A stretch of DNA of 64,000 bases, taken from positions 1 through 64,000 of the forward strand of contig JAYRJQ010000021.1 of NCBI GenBank assembly GCA_041906185.1, read 5' to 3'. Under the pieces are notes generated by a model. It made no database searches. It was not told where the DNA came from and saw nothing but the letters and a program-made list of their open reading frames with translations. This DNA comes from Roseateles_B sp041906185. Its GTDB lineage: Bacteria > Pseudomonadota > Gammaproteobacteria > Burkholderiales > Burkholderiaceae_C. The first letter of the stretch is position 1; each line of letters starts with the position of its first letter. This document shows, piece after piece, positions 35,869 through 46,920 of this stretch. Made by a program: the position numbers and the translations under genes.

Positions 35869-36459
35869 TCAGGAAAGGTTGCCGTTACCGGCGGCAGGCG
35901 GGGTCACCGCCGTGCCGCGATACCAGCGAGGGTAATGAGTTTGCACCACCGCACTGTCGCTGCGAAGTGCATGGCAGCGGTCGATCTGGAAGGGAGGCGT
36001 GCCATCTTGCGCACCTTCGCGGACATCCAGCACCACGCCTGCGAAGGCCTGGATCACGGCGGTCGGCAGGTGCTGGCAGAGTTCGGTCAGGTGGGTGCAG
36101 CCCTTGACGCCGGCCAGACGCTGCTTGACCGCGGCCCGGAAGCCCGTCATCAGGTTCAGGCCCACCAGTTGCCGGTAGGCGTCACCGTGCTGGTCGCACT
36201 GGCCGGGATAGGGCATCCAGCGGGTGCTGGAGCTGGCGGCCAGGATGTCCAGATGGCGGTCGACGACCAGCCACAGCAGCATGTCGTGCACCGGCTCGCC
36301 GGCACGCCGGATGCCACCGGCCAAGGGGATGTCACGCGTCTTGCTGTCCTGCAGTTCCGCCTCGACCTCGAACAGGCCGTCGGCGCGCGAATACACCTGC
36401 ACCGCGATGGCGCGGCGATGCATCAGTTGACGCTCGGGACTGGGGGACAAGGACGACAT
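35869..36459 (-). CDS. DUF2889 protein
   Basis: 196 aa. N-terminus MSSLSPSPERQLMHRRAIAV and the following DGLFEVEAELQDSKTRDIPL are typical of DUF2889, a family of unknown function that commonly sits between sucC and recX in Burkholderiales. Conserved features include HDMLLWLVVDRHLDI, GCTHLTELCQHLP and the later CHALRSDS. ATG at 36423 is an alternative start. Ends 24 bases before the sucC start on the same strand, so sucCD may be partly read through from it. Confidence 0.85.
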   Translation of the reverse strand: MSSLSPSPERQLMHRRAIAVQVYSRADGLFEVEAELQDSKTRDIPLAGGIRRAGEPVHDMLLWLVVDRHLDILAASSSTRWMPYPGQCDQHGDAYRQLVGLNLMTGFRAAVKQRLAGVKGCTHLTELCQHLPTAVIQAFAGVVLDVREGAQDGTPPFQIDRCHALRSDSAVVQTHYPRWYRGTAVTPPAAGNGNLS

Positions 36460-36483
36460 GGAGCAGGGGCGGTGCAAAGGCGC

Positions 36484-36520
36484 AAAAAACGGCCCGCAGG
36501 CCTCGTCAGGCCGGCGGGCG
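36484..36520 (-). terminator. Terminator downstream of recX
   Basis: On the minus strand a GC-rich stem (CGCCCGCCGGCCT/AGGCCTGCGGGCCG with one mismatch, GACG loop) followed by TTTTTT (36484-36489). It lies between the recX stop and the DUF2889 start. Confidence 0.8.
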
Positions 36521-36646
36521 CGCTTGCGCAGGCCGCCAATGTAGCATGTTGCGCTGCACCAAGCCTGTCACGAGGCTGTCGCGGTGCCTCATGCTGGTGC
36601 AAGGGCCGGGCCGAGGCAGCGGCAGGAGCGCGCCACGCCAGGCCCG

Positions 36647-37669
36647 TCAATCGTCTTCCGCGCGCAACACGCGACGCACCACATCCGACGAGAAACCCCG
36701 CGCAGCCAGAAAGCGCATCTGCTTGGCGCGGCTTGCCGCATCCACCGGCAGCTCGCCGCCGAACTTGCGCCGCCAGACCTCGCGTGCGCGCTCCAGCTCG
36801 CTGTCCTTGAGACGTGCCTGCTGCTCCTCGTCCGGCGCCACGCCCAGCTGGCGAAGCTCCTGCTGGATGCGCCGGTTCCCATAGCGGGAGGCCCGCGCGT
36901 TGATACGGGACTCCACGAGGCGCGCCTCGCTCAGATAGCCGCGTTCCTGGAGCCACAGGAGCAGCTGCTCGACCGACTCGGCGCGCGCCTGCTGGCGTTC
37001 GTCGTCCCGGACGGCCGCCCAGGCTTCGGCACTGGGGGCCGGGCGCGGCCGGCGAGCCTCCGCCGCTGCGCGACGGGACGACGCATGGGCCGACCGCCCG
37101 CGACGGTGCTGCGCACTGCCGGACACCTCGACGCCGGACGCGCCATCACCGGCGTCAAGGCCCCGGACGGTGACACCGGACTGCCGAAGGTCGTCCCCTC
37201 CGGCACAAAAGCCCTTCGGCAATGCCATCAGGTCCTGCAGGGTCTGTGCGTTCACCTCAGGCGCTCCCTCCGGCTCCGCATCACCTCCCCCAGCGCACCA
37301 GGCCGGCTCAACGTCCCAGTCCGCCAGGAAGGACTCGAGTTCCCCGTCAGCCCAGTCCTCGTCCAGATCAAAACTACCCACGCCACCGGTCGAGGGTCGC
37401 GAATCCCACACCGTGGCCTCGGAGGGGGCGTCGCGGCCTGGGACGGACGGCCCGGCGTGATCGGCTGCGGTGGCGGAGTCGCCCGGACCACCCGGCGGTA
37501 GGCGCCGCGGCCCCGGTGCCGCTTCGTGCGCCTCGACCCAGGCCTGGAGCTCCTGAAGTTCCGCGAGCCGAAGCAGCTTGCGCCGCAGTTCGGCCACGCT
37601 GTGCTCGCGCTGAGCCAGCAGCGCAATGGCTCGGGCCTTCAGGCTGAGAGGGGATGAACGGCGGGCCAT
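36647..37669 (-). CDS. recX: RecX regulatory protein with ~180-residue insertion
   Basis: 340 aa, about twice the usual 150-160. Residues 1-45 contain the first RecX helices (LKARAIALLAQREHSVAELRR) and 231-340 the rest (YLSEARLVESRINARASRYG, RRIQQELRQLGVAPDEE, AKQMRFLAARGFSSDVVRRVL). Between them (~46-225) lies an acidic, Gly/Pro/Ala-rich low-complexity segment followed by an Arg-rich stretch. RecX binds the RecA filament and limits its activity. The insert is in frame, so this is not a broken gene. It lies one gene downstream of recA. Confidence 0.85.
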   Translation of the reverse strand: MARRSSPLSLKARAIALLAQREHSVAELRRKLLRLAELQELQAWVEAHEAAPGPRRLPPGGPGDSATAADHAGPSVPGRDAPSEATVWDSRPSTGGVGSFDLDEDWADGELESFLADWDVEPAWCAGGGDAEPEGAPEVNAQTLQDLMALPKGFCAGGDDLRQSGVTVRGLDAGDGASGVEVSGSAQHRRGRSAHASSRRAAAEARRPRPAPSAEAWAAVRDDERQQARAESVEQLLLWLQERGYLSEARLVESRINARASRYGNRRIQQELRQLGVAPDEEQQARLKDSELERAREVWRRKFGGELPVDAASRAKQMRFLAARGFSSDVVRRVLRAEDD

Positions 37670-37749
37670 GGGCGATTCAGACAGTTCGGCGGCAGTGCCG
37701 GTGCAAGGGGGGGCTCCTCGTGACGCCTCTCTGCCGGCCTGCCTCGGCA

Positions 37750-38316
37750 TCAACCGATGTCGTCCGGGTGCCGGGGGCGTGCTTGCGTCTTGGCGGGCTC
37801 AGCACTCACGGGCGGCTGCAGTGACAGACCCTGGCGCCGGTCCGCGGGCAGGGCGGTCAGGCCCGGCAGCGGCGCCTGCGGGTCGCGCCGCCAGGCGGGA
37901 GCCGGCTGCTGGTCCGACCAGTACTCGTCGATCTGCTGGATCAGGCCGTCACGGACGTGGAAATAGCTGTGGGCGTAGAAGTTGCTGCCGTCCTGCTCCA
38001 CGCGCACGAGGCTCAGCACACGCCCGTCCACCAGCGATTGCAGGTCCAGGAGGTGGATGGTCCAGCCTTCCGGGTACACGGCATTCACGTGGACGATGGC
38101 CTCGGCCCCGCGAAACCGTTCCAGCGTGGCCCACCAGAGACACTCAGCGTGAGGTGCCAGCAGCGCCTGTGCCTCGGCCCAGCGTCGGGCCTGGTAGAGC
38201 GCCCAGAAGCGCTGCACCGTCGCGCGCGCCTCGGCGTCAGACGGTGGCGCAGGGCGGCGGACGGGGGACGAAGGCGCCGGGGGCGGCGCCTCGTCAGGCG
38301 GGTGTTGCGTGACCAT
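37750..38316 (-). CDS. SnoaL-like/NTF2-fold protein
   Basis: 188 aa. After a Pro-rich leader the central ~115 residues form a SnoaL-like fold (DAEARATVQRFWALYQARRW, LLAPHAECLWWATLERFRGAEAIV, VRDGLIQQIDEYWSD). These small alpha+beta barrels serve as isomerases, hydrolases or non-catalytic proteins, so function cannot be assigned. The tail (~150-188) is disordered. Lies between recA and recX on the same strand, a common place for this gene in related genomes. Confidence 0.75.
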   Translation of the reverse strand: MVTQHPPDEAPPPAPSSPVRRPAPPSDAEARATVQRFWALYQARRWAEAQALLAPHAECLWWATLERFRGAEAIVHVNAVYPEGWTIHLLDLQSLVDGRVLSLVRVEQDGSNFYAHSYFHVRDGLIQQIDEYWSDQQPAPAWRRDPQAPLPGLTALPADRRQGLSLQPPVSAEPAKTQARPRHPDDIG

Positions 38317-38491
38317 GCCGCTTCATCGTGCCATGGAAGCTATGAACGACTACAGCGACCGCCCGGCCTGGCTTCGAGGAGACGGCGACGGCGGCTGCAC
38401 CGGGGCGCAGGAAAGAAGCTCGCGAGCCAGGACTGGCCATGTTGGGCAAAGGCCGGCAGCAAGCAGCCCGGCGGCTCGCGGATGCCGAGAC

Positions 38492-39535
<1,044 letters not shown>

Positions 39536-39571
39536 TGATTGCTCCTGTGAGTGCCTGCATTATGGCCGAAT

Positions 39572-39587
39572 CTGTATGTTTGTACAG
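39572..39587 (-). promoter_or_regulatory. LexA (SOS) box of recA
   Basis: CTGTATGTTTGTACAG matches the CTGT-N8-ACAG consensus. On the minus strand its TGTACA arm is 16 bases from CATAAT, a plausible -35/-10 pair, so LexA would block the promoter directly. Confidence 0.9.
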
Positions 39588-39705
39588 TAGTTCATCCAGT
39601 GCCTGCTGACAGACAGTGGCAGGAGCCTGCGAACGATTCCAGTCCCTAAAATGCAGGAAAGCTGCCGCCCACGCCTCCCGGGCGACAAAGGCCAAGGAGA
39701 CACCG

Positions 39706-40377
<672 letters not shown>

Positions 40378-40453
40378 ATGCGCCGCCGCCCTGCCCGGCC
40401 GCTGAACCCCGCGAGGGGCGAGGTCCTGCCGCCTTCGCGAAGGCCCGCCCACG

Positions 40454-41971
40454 ATGGCAGCTGACAGCGGTCAACGCTCCCTGTTCGGCGAGATCCTCGA
40501 CTGGATGCTGGCGCCGCTGCTGGTCATCTGGCCGATCAGCGTCGCGCTGACCTGGCTGGTGGCCCAGGGCATCGCCGGCAAGCCCTATGACCGCGAGCTG
40601 GGCGAGATGGCACGCTCGCTCGGCCTGCAGGCGGCCGCGGAACCCCGCAATCCGGCCGCCGCGGCGGCGCGTTCCCGCTACGCCCTCTCGCCCGAGGCGG
40701 CCGCCCTGCTGCGGGCCGACGAGTCCGACACCGTCTACTACCTCGTGCAGGGGCCGCGCGGCGAGTTCCTGAGCGGCGACAAGGAGCTGCCCGCCCCCAA
40801 CCCCGACGAGGCCGTCGTGCCCTGGGAGCTGCGCTTCCGGGACGACGAGGTCAACAACGAGAGCGTGCGCGTGGCCTATCTGTGGGTGACGCCCGAGGGC
40901 AATGCCAAGGGGCAGATGCTGGTGCAGGTGGCCGAGACGCTGGGCAAGCGCTCGCGGCTCACCAACGAGATCATCAAGGGCGTGATCCTGCCGCAGTTCG
41001 TGATCCTGCCGCTGGCGGTGCTGCTGGTGTGGCTGGCGCTGGCGCGCGGCATCGCGCCGCTCAACGAGCTGCAGCGCCGCATCCGCTCACGGGACAGCTC
41101 GGACCTCAGCCCCATCGACGAGCGCCGCATCCCCGACGAGGTGGCCCCACTGGTGCACGCCATCAATGACCTGCTGCAGCGCCTGGACCAGTCGCTGAGC
41201 ACGCAGAAGCATTTCCTGGCCGATGCCGCGCACCAGCTCAAGACGCCGCTGGCGGGCCTGCGCACGCAGGCGGAGCTGGCGCAGCGCGAGATCGACGAGG
41301 GCCGCAGCTCGCCGCAGGAACTCCGGCGCTCGCTGCAGCAGATCGCGCTGTCCAGCCAGCGCGCGGCGCACATGGTCAATCAGCTGCTGGCGATGGCGCG
41401 GGCCGAGGATCAGGAGCATGCCTCGCGGCGGTCCGACATCAACCTGCCCGAGATCGCGATGGAGACGGTGCGCGACTTCGTGCCGCGCGCGCTCGACAAG
41501 CGCCTGGACCTCGGCTACGAGGGCCCGGACGACGAGCACAGCAGCCTGCGCATCCTGGGCCATCCCATCCTCATCCGCGAGCTGATCCGCAACCTGGTCG
41601 ACAACGCCCTGCTCTACACGCCGCCGGGCGGCACGATCACCGTGCGCATCGTCGAGGACCCGTTCGGGCAGGTCTGCGTGCTGCAGGTGGAGGACTCCGG
41701 GCCGGGCATCGCCGAGGCGGAGCGCGAGCAGGTCTTCCAGCCCTTCTACCGGGCGCTGGGGACGAATGTCGACGGCTCCGGGCTCGGCCTGGCCATCGTG
41801 CGCGAGATCGCCCAGCAGCACGAGGCCGAACTGACGCTGGACGATGCCCGCCCGCGCCGCCCGGGCTTCGTGGAGCCCGACGGCATGGGGCCGGGCGCGC
41901 GCTTCACCATCCGCTTCCACGCCCACCCGGCCACTGCGCCGGAGCCGGGCAGCGAGGTGGGCGACGCCTGA
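40454..41971 (+). CDS. Sensor histidine kinase (TctE/QseC-like)
   Basis: 505 aa. TM1 (~18-40), a periplasmic sensor region (~42-175) and TM2 (~178-200), then a short linker, HisKA domain with the phosphorylated His in FLADAAHQLKTPLAG (~260) and HATPase domain with N box LVDNALLYTP, G1 DSGPGIAEAE and G2 GSGLGLAIV. All catalytic motifs are present. The sensor domain suggests a 2CSK_N/TctE-type input, possibly an organic acid. It converges on rodA. Confidence 0.92.
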   Translation: MAADSGQRSLFGEILDWMLAPLLVIWPISVALTWLVAQGIAGKPYDRELGEMARSLGLQAAAEPRNPAAAAARSRYALSPEAAALLRADESDTVYYLVQGPRGEFLSGDKELPAPNPDEAVVPWELRFRDDEVNNESVRVAYLWVTPEGNAKGQMLVQVAETLGKRSRLTNEIIKGVILPQFVILPLAVLLVWLALARGIAPLNELQRRIRSRDSSDLSPIDERRIPDEVAPLVHAINDLLQRLDQSLSTQKHFLADAAHQLKTPLAGLRTQAELAQREIDEGRSSPQELRRSLQQIALSSQRAAHMVNQLLAMARAEDQEHASRRSDINLPEIAMETVRDFVPRALDKRLDLGYEGPDDEHSSLRILGHPILIRELIRNLVDNALLYTPPGGTITVRIVEDPFGQVCVLQVEDSGPGIAEAEREQVFQPFYRALGTNVDGSGLGLAIVREIAQQHEAELTLDDARPRRPGFVEPDGMGPGARFTIRFHAHPATAPEPGSEVGDA

Positions 41972-42015
41972 GCACCAACGGAGCGCCAACTGAGCGACAG
42001 CGGAGCGCCGCGGCG

Positions 42016-43173
42016 TCAGCGCCGCTTGTAGCGCTTGGACTTGGCGATGCTCAGCAGAATGCCGAGGCTCAGGCCCAGCATCACCATGGCCGTGCCGCCA
42101 TAGGAGATGAAGGGCAGCGGCACGCCCACCACCGGCAGGATCCCGCTCACCATGCCCATGTTCACGAACACGTAGGTGAAGAAGGACAGCGTCACGGCGC
42201 CCGCCATGAGTCGGCCAAAGAGCGTGGGCGCCTCGAAGGCGATCACGAGCCCCCGCAGGATGAGCACGGTGAAGCCCAGCAGCAGGGCCGCCGCGCCGAG
42301 CAGGCCGAACTCCTCGCCATAGGCCGCGAAGATGAAGTCGGTCGTGCGCTCGGGGATGAACTCCAGGTGGGTCTGCGTGCCCTTCATGAAGCCCTTGCCG
42401 GTCACGCCGCCCGAGCCGATGGCGATGCCGCCCTGGATGATGTGGAAGCCCTTGCCCAGCGGATCCTTGCTGGGGTCCAGCAGCGTGCAGACGCGGTGCT
42501 TCTGGTACTCCCGCAGCACCGGCCAGGTCACATCGGGCTGGCAGATCTGCTCCTCGCTCATCACCAGCGCCGTGATGCCGATGCCGCCGGCCACCAGCAC
42601 CGGCAGGATCAGCTTCCAGGACAGGCCGGCGAAGAAGATCACGTAGAGCCCCGCGGCCAGCACCAGCAGCGAGGTGCCGAGGTCCGGCTGCTTGGCGATG
42701 AGGCCGACCGGCACGGCCAGCAGGACGAAGGCGGCGACGAAGTCCGGCAGCCGCAGCTGGCCCTCGCGCTTCTGGAACCACCACGCCAGCATCAGCGGCA
42801 TGGCGATCTTGAGAATCTCGGAGGGCTGGATCTGCGTGATCCCCACATTCAGCCAGCGCGTGGCGCCCTTCTTGGTCACGCCGAAGAGGGCCGTGGCCAG
42901 GAGCAGCATCACGCCGATGGTGTAGAGCGGCACGGCAATCTTGACGAGGCGCTGCGGCGGCACCTGGGCCATGGCGAACATGAGGGCCAGGCTCAGCAGG
43001 CCGTTGCGCAGGTGGTCGACGAAGCGGGTGCCGTGGTCGAAGCCCGCCGAGTACATGCACAGCAGGCCCAGGCCCATCAGCCAGGCCACGGCCAGCAGCA
43101 CGACCCAGTCCAGGCCCTCGGTCCAGGGGCGGATGTGGCCGCGCACGGCCTGCAGGCTGAAGCTGTTGTTCAT
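42016..43173 (-). CDS. rodA: Rod-shape peptidoglycan polymerase RodA
   Basis: 385 aa SEDS-family glycosyltransferase with about ten TM helices. WLNVGITQIQPSEILKIAMPLMLAW (given in outline) includes the SEDS Glu/Lys region, and the essential Asp is in KQPDLGTSLLVLAAG. Polymerises lipid II during cell elongation with PBP2. Start overlaps the mrdA stop (ATGA); last gene of the mreBCD-mrdA-rodA unit. Confidence 0.96.
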   Translation of the reverse strand: MNNSFSLQAVRGHIRPWTEGLDWVVLLAVAWLMGLGLLCMYSAGFDHGTRFVDHLRNGLLSLALMFAMAQVPPQRLVKIAVPLYTIGVMLLLATALFGVTKKGATRWLNVGITQIQPSEILKIAMPLMLAWWFQKREGQLRLPDFVAAFVLLAVPVGLIAKQPDLGTSLLVLAAGLYVIFFAGLSWKLILPVLVAGGIGITALVMSEEQICQPDVTWPVLREYQKHRVCTLLDPSKDPLGKGFHIIQGGIAIGSGGVTGKGFMKGTQTHLEFIPERTTDFIFAAYGEEFGLLGAAALLLGFTVLILRGLVIAFEAPTLFGRLMAGAVTLSFFTYVFVNMGMVSGILPVVGVPLPFISYGGTAMVMLGLSLGILLSIAKSKRYKRR

Positions 43174-45302
43174 GGGCGGGCTCCGCTGGCGGCGGGCAGG
43201 GGCCGGGACGCATCACGGGCCGGGGGCGAGGGCGCTGCCGTGGCCAGGGCCGGGGGCGAGGGCGCTGCCGTGGCCAGGGCCGGGAGCACGCCCGACGCCG
43301 CGGCCGCTGCTGATGCCGCGGGCACCGAGCGCGTCGCCAGCGGCACCAGCACGCCCTGCCCGGGCAGCGGTACGTCGCTGGCCTTGCGCGGCGTGCCCAC
43401 CGGCGCCATCGTCTTGCCTTGCTGCGTCTGGGCGATGTCGTCCTCGCTGGGGTACTGGCCCAGCAGCGCGTAGTCGAAGACGCGGCGGGCGATGGGCGCG
43501 GCGGCCCCCGAGCCCCAGCCGGCGTTCTCCACGATCACGGCCAGCGCGATGGACGGCTTGTCCACCGGCGCGAAGGCGACGTAGAGCGAGTGATCCCGCT
43601 TGTGCTCGTCGGCCTTGATGCTGCTGTACTTCTCGCCCGCCTTCAGGCCGATGGCCTGCGCCGTGCCGGTCTTGCCGGCGCTCTGGTAGGGCGCGCCCAT
43701 GAAGACCTGGCGCGAGGTGCCTTCCAGCGTCACGCCGTTCATGGCGTTGCGGATGACGTCCACCTGCTCGGGCTTGAGCGGGATCGGGTCCAGCGCCTCG
43801 CTGGCGATGCGCCGGCCCTGGTGCTGGACCACGTCCTCGATCTCGCGGACGAGGCGCGGCTTGAAGCGCTGCCCGCCGGTCGAGAGCGTGGCGTAGGCCG
43901 TGGCCATCTGCAGCATGGTGAAGTTGTTGTAGCCCTGGCCGATGCCCAGCGAGATGGTCTCGCCCGCGTACCACTTCTGCTGCTCGGCCTTCCTGAACTT
44001 CTTGCGCTTCCACTCCTGCGAGGGCAGGTCGCCCGTGACCTCGCCCAGCAGATCGATGCCCGTCTTGCGGCCGAGGCCGAAGGGCTCGAGCTGGTCGTGG
44101 ATCAGGTCCACGCCCATTTCGTTGGCGAGGCTGTAGAAGTAGACGTTGGAGGAGCTGACGATGGCCAGGCGCATGTCCTTCGGGCCGGGGCGGTCGGTCT
44201 CCGGGCTGCCGAAGGTGCGGCCGCCGAAGCTGTAGGTCAGGTTGTCCATGATGACCGTGCTCGCGGCGCGCTTGCCGCTGTTGAGCGCGGCCATGGCCAT
44301 CAGCGGCTTGAAGGTCGAGCCCGGCGGGTAGGTGCCGCGCAGGGCGCGGTTGAGCAGCGGCTTGTCGATGTCCTCGTTGAGCGCGGTCCAGCTGTCGGCG
44401 TCGATGCCGTCGACGAAGAGGTTGGGGTCGAAGGTGGGCTTGGAAACGAAGGCCAGCACCTCGCCGTTGCGCGGGTCGATGGCGACGAGGGCGCCGCGGC
44501 GGTCCTTGAACAGCTCCTCGACGAGCGCCTGCAGGCGGATGTCGATCGAGAGCTTGAGCGTGTTGCCCGGCGTCGGCGGCTGGTGGCGCAGGCGGCGCAC
44601 GGCACGGCCGGCGGCGCTGGTCTCCATCTGCTCGAAGCCCGTCTGGCCGTGCAGCTCGCGCTCGTAGTACTGCTCCAGGCCGAGCTTGCCGATGTACTCG
44701 GTGCCGCGGTAGTTGGCGATGTCCTCGTCGGCCCACTCCTCCATGGACTTCTTCTCGGCTTGGTTGATGCGCCCGATGTAGCCGATCAGGTGGCTGCCGA
44801 CCTCGCCGAGCGGATAGCTGCGGAACAGCCGTGCCTTGATGTCCACCCCGGGGAAGCGGAAGCGCTGCGCCGCGAAGCGCGCCACCTCGGCGTCCGTCAG
44901 CTTGGTGCGGATGGGCAGGGACTCGAAGTTCTTGCTCTCCTCCATCAGGCGCTTGAAGCGCTTGCGGTCGCGGCCCTGGATCTCCACGACCTCGGCGAGC
45001 GCGTTGATGGTGGCCTCCAGGTCCGCCACCTTGGACGGCGTGATCTCGAGGGTGTAGGCCGAGTAGTTGCTGGCCAGCACCACGCCGTTGCGGTCCACGA
45101 TGAGGCCGCGGTTAGGCACGATGGGCACGACGGTGACGCGGTTGGACTCGGCGCGCTCCAGCAGCGTCTCGTGCTGCATCACCTGCAGATAGACGAGGCG
45201 CGAGGCGAGCAGGCCGAAGCAGAAGAGCACGAAGCCGGCGGCCGCGAGCACGCGCACGCGAAAGCGCGACTGCTCTTCTTGGACGTTGTGCAGCTGGGTC
45301 AT
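43170..45302 (-). CDS. mrdA: Penicillin-binding protein 2
   Basis: 710 aa. TM helix (~17-38), pedestal domain, and transpeptidase domain with SxxK in PPGSTFKPLM, SxN in VSSSNVYFYS and KTGT in SAGKTGTAQA. Cross-links peptidoglycan during elongation as partner of RodA. Oddity: the C-terminal ~90 residues are a Pro/Ala-rich tail with a duplicated ALATAAPSPP unit (30-bp DNA repeat at 43217-43276). Starts 19 bases after mreD. Confidence 0.96.
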   Translation of the reverse strand: MTQLHNVQEEQSRFRVRVLAAAGFVLFCFGLLASRLVYLQVMQHETLLERAESNRVTVVPIVPNRGLIVDRNGVVLASNYSAYTLEITPSKVADLEATINALAEVVEIQGRDRKRFKRLMEESKNFESLPIRTKLTDAEVARFAAQRFRFPGVDIKARLFRSYPLGEVGSHLIGYIGRINQAEKKSMEEWADEDIANYRGTEYIGKLGLEQYYERELHGQTGFEQMETSAAGRAVRRLRHQPPTPGNTLKLSIDIRLQALVEELFKDRRGALVAIDPRNGEVLAFVSKPTFDPNLFVDGIDADSWTALNEDIDKPLLNRALRGTYPPGSTFKPLMAMAALNSGKRAASTVIMDNLTYSFGGRTFGSPETDRPGPKDMRLAIVSSSNVYFYSLANEMGVDLIHDQLEPFGLGRKTGIDLLGEVTGDLPSQEWKRKKFRKAEQQKWYAGETISLGIGQGYNNFTMLQMATAYATLSTGGQRFKPRLVREIEDVVQHQGRRIASEALDPIPLKPEQVDVIRNAMNGVTLEGTSRQVFMGAPYQSAGKTGTAQAIGLKAGEKYSSIKADEHKRDHSLYVAFAPVDKPSIALAVIVENAGWGSGAAAPIARRVFDYALLGQYPSEDDIAQTQQGKTMAPVGTPRKASDVPLPGQGVLVPLATRSVPAASAAAAASGVLPALATAAPSPPALATAAPSPPARDASRPLPAASGARP
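43217..43276. repeat. 30-bp tandem duplication in the mrdA tail
   Basis: Two identical 30-bp copies (43217-43246 and 43247-43276) beginning GGGCCGGGGGCGAGG. In frame, it encodes two copies of ALATAAPSPP in the disordered C-terminus of PBP2. A third, degenerate start of the unit follows. Confidence 0.85.
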
Positions 45303-45321
45303 GGGCGCTGGCAGACCCGCC

Positions 45322-45843
45322 TCACAGCGGGCGGTGGTCGTCGCGGTCCGGCGGGCGGCGCTGCGGCGCCAGCAGGATCCAGCTGGCCAGCGGCCACAGC
45401 AGGGCCTCGATGAAGGGCGCCAGCAGCAGCGGCCAGCCCGGCCACATCCCGCCCACGGCCAGGCGCACGACCAGGGACACGGCATGGGCCAGCGCGAACA
45501 GCGGCAGCACATGCAAGGCCTGACCCCAGCGCGTGAACCAGGGCAGGCGGCGGTGCAGCGCGACGGCGCCGAAGCTCAGGCCGCTGTAGGCGAGGGCGTG
45601 CTGGCCCAGCAGGGCGCCGTGGTGCACGTCGACCAGCAGGCCGAAGAGGAAGGCCCAGCCGACGTTGACGCGGCGCGGCTGGTGCACGTTCCAGAACACC
45701 AGCACGATGGACAGGAAGTCCGGCATCGCCGGCTGGCGACCGAGCGGCACCATGTCCAGCAACAGGGCCACCAGCAGGCTGAAGGCGATGAAGAGGGGAT
45801 TGGCAGGCAGCAGCAGCTGGCTGGCGGCGCGCGGCATGATCAT
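45322..45843 (-). CDS. mreD: Rod-shape-determining protein MreD
   Basis: 173 aa with about five TM helices; PDFLSIVLVFWNVHQPRRVNVGWAFLFGLLVDVHHGALLGQHAL is the family core (cited in outline). Elongasome membrane scaffold. ATGA overlap with mreC shows coupling; ATG at 45837 is an alternative start. Confidence 0.93.
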   Translation of the reverse strand: MIMPRAASQLLLPANPLFIAFSLLVALLLDMVPLGRQPAMPDFLSIVLVFWNVHQPRRVNVGWAFLFGLLVDVHHGALLGQHALAYSGLSFGAVALHRRLPWFTRWGQALHVLPLFALAHAVSLVVRLAVGGMWPGWPLLLAPFIEALLWPLASWILLAPQRRPPDRDDHRPL

Positions 45844-46868
45844 CGCGTCGGTCCTCCCTTGCTGTCCTTGGCCGGTTCCTTCGCGGCCTCCTTGGCCGCC
45901 TCCTTGGCGGCTCTTTGCTCGGCGGCACGCTGCTTGGCCTCCGCCTTGGCCTGCGCCTTGCGCTCGGCCAGGGCCTGCGCTTCCTTGGCCGCTGCCTCGG
46001 CAGCCTCGGTGCGGGCGGCCTCGTGAATGGCCAGCGGCGCCAGCACCAGCACGTGGCGCACGCTGTCCACCGGCACCGTGGCCTGCAGGCTCACGCGGGC
46101 GAAGCTGGTGTCACCACGGCGCTCGACCTGCGCCACCTTGGCCACCGGCAGGCCCGGCGGATAGATGCCGTCCAGGCCCGAGGTGGAGAGCACGTCGCCC
46201 GCCTGGATGTCGGCGTTGGCGGCGGTGAAGCGCAGCTCGAGGCCGCGTTCGCCGCCGAAGGCCACGCCGCGCTGCTGGGTGCGGGTGTTGAGCACGGGAA
46301 TGGCGGCGTCCTTGTCGGTGATGAGCGTCACCTCGGACGAGAAGGTGTAGACGCGGGTGACCTGCCCCAGCACGCCGGCCTCGGTGATCACCGGCGAGCT
46401 CAGGTGCACGCCGTGCTGGCTCCCGCGGTCGATGCTGACCCGGCGCGAATAGGGGTCTGGCGCTTCGTAGAGCACCTCGGCCGCCACCGAGCTCACCACC
46501 TGAGCCTGCTGCATCTTGAGCAGCTCGCGCAGGCGCTGGTTCTCGGCCTGCAGCTGCTGGGCGCGCGACAGGCGCTCCGCCTGGGCCACCAGCTGGCGCC
46601 GCGCGAGATCTTCGGCGGCCATGGCCTTTTCCATGCCGCGAAGGTAGTCGCCCAGGTTCTCCCAGGCGTCCACCGGCGACAGCAGCAGGCGCTGCGCTGG
46701 ATTGAGCACGAGCGCCACCGCCGTGCGCGCCGGCTGCGCCACCTTGAAGCGGGCATCCAGCACCATCAGGAAAATGGCGAAGGCCGCGCACAGCAGCAGC
46801 CGCGTCAAGGCCGAGGGGCCTTGGCGGAACAGCGGCGGCGCATTGCGCTCCAGGGTGCCGAAGGGCAT
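45840..46868 (-). CDS. mreC: Rod-shape-determining protein MreC
   Basis: 342 aa. Short cytoplasmic start, TM (~22-40), coiled coil (~70-115, EDLARRQLVAQAERLSRAQQ), then the two beta-barrel domains with VTRVYTFSSEVTLITDKDAAIPV and GDVLSTSGLDGIYPPGLPVAKV. Oddity: the last ~65 residues are an Ala/Lys/Glu-rich helical tail (AAEAAAKEAQALAERKAQ and on), longer than in E. coli. Separated from mreB by a 158-base structured gap. Confidence 0.94.
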   Translation of the reverse strand: MPFGTLERNAPPLFRQGPSALTRLLLCAAFAIFLMVLDARFKVAQPARTAVALVLNPAQRLLLSPVDAWENLGDYLRGMEKAMAAEDLARRQLVAQAERLSRAQQLQAENQRLRELLKMQQAQVVSSVAAEVLYEAPDPYSRRVSIDRGSQHGVHLSSPVITEAGVLGQVTRVYTFSSEVTLITDKDAAIPVLNTRTQQRGVAFGGERGLELRFTAANADIQAGDVLSTSGLDGIYPPGLPVAKVAQVERRGDTSFARVSLQATVPVDSVRHVLVLAPLAIHEAARTEAAEAAAKEAQALAERKAQAKAEAKQRAAEQRAAKEAAKEAAKEPAKDSKGGPTR

Positions 46869-46920
46869 GGCTAAGCAGTCTGGCGGGTGATCAGTCCATC
46901 AACGTATCCGGCCGTAGCGA

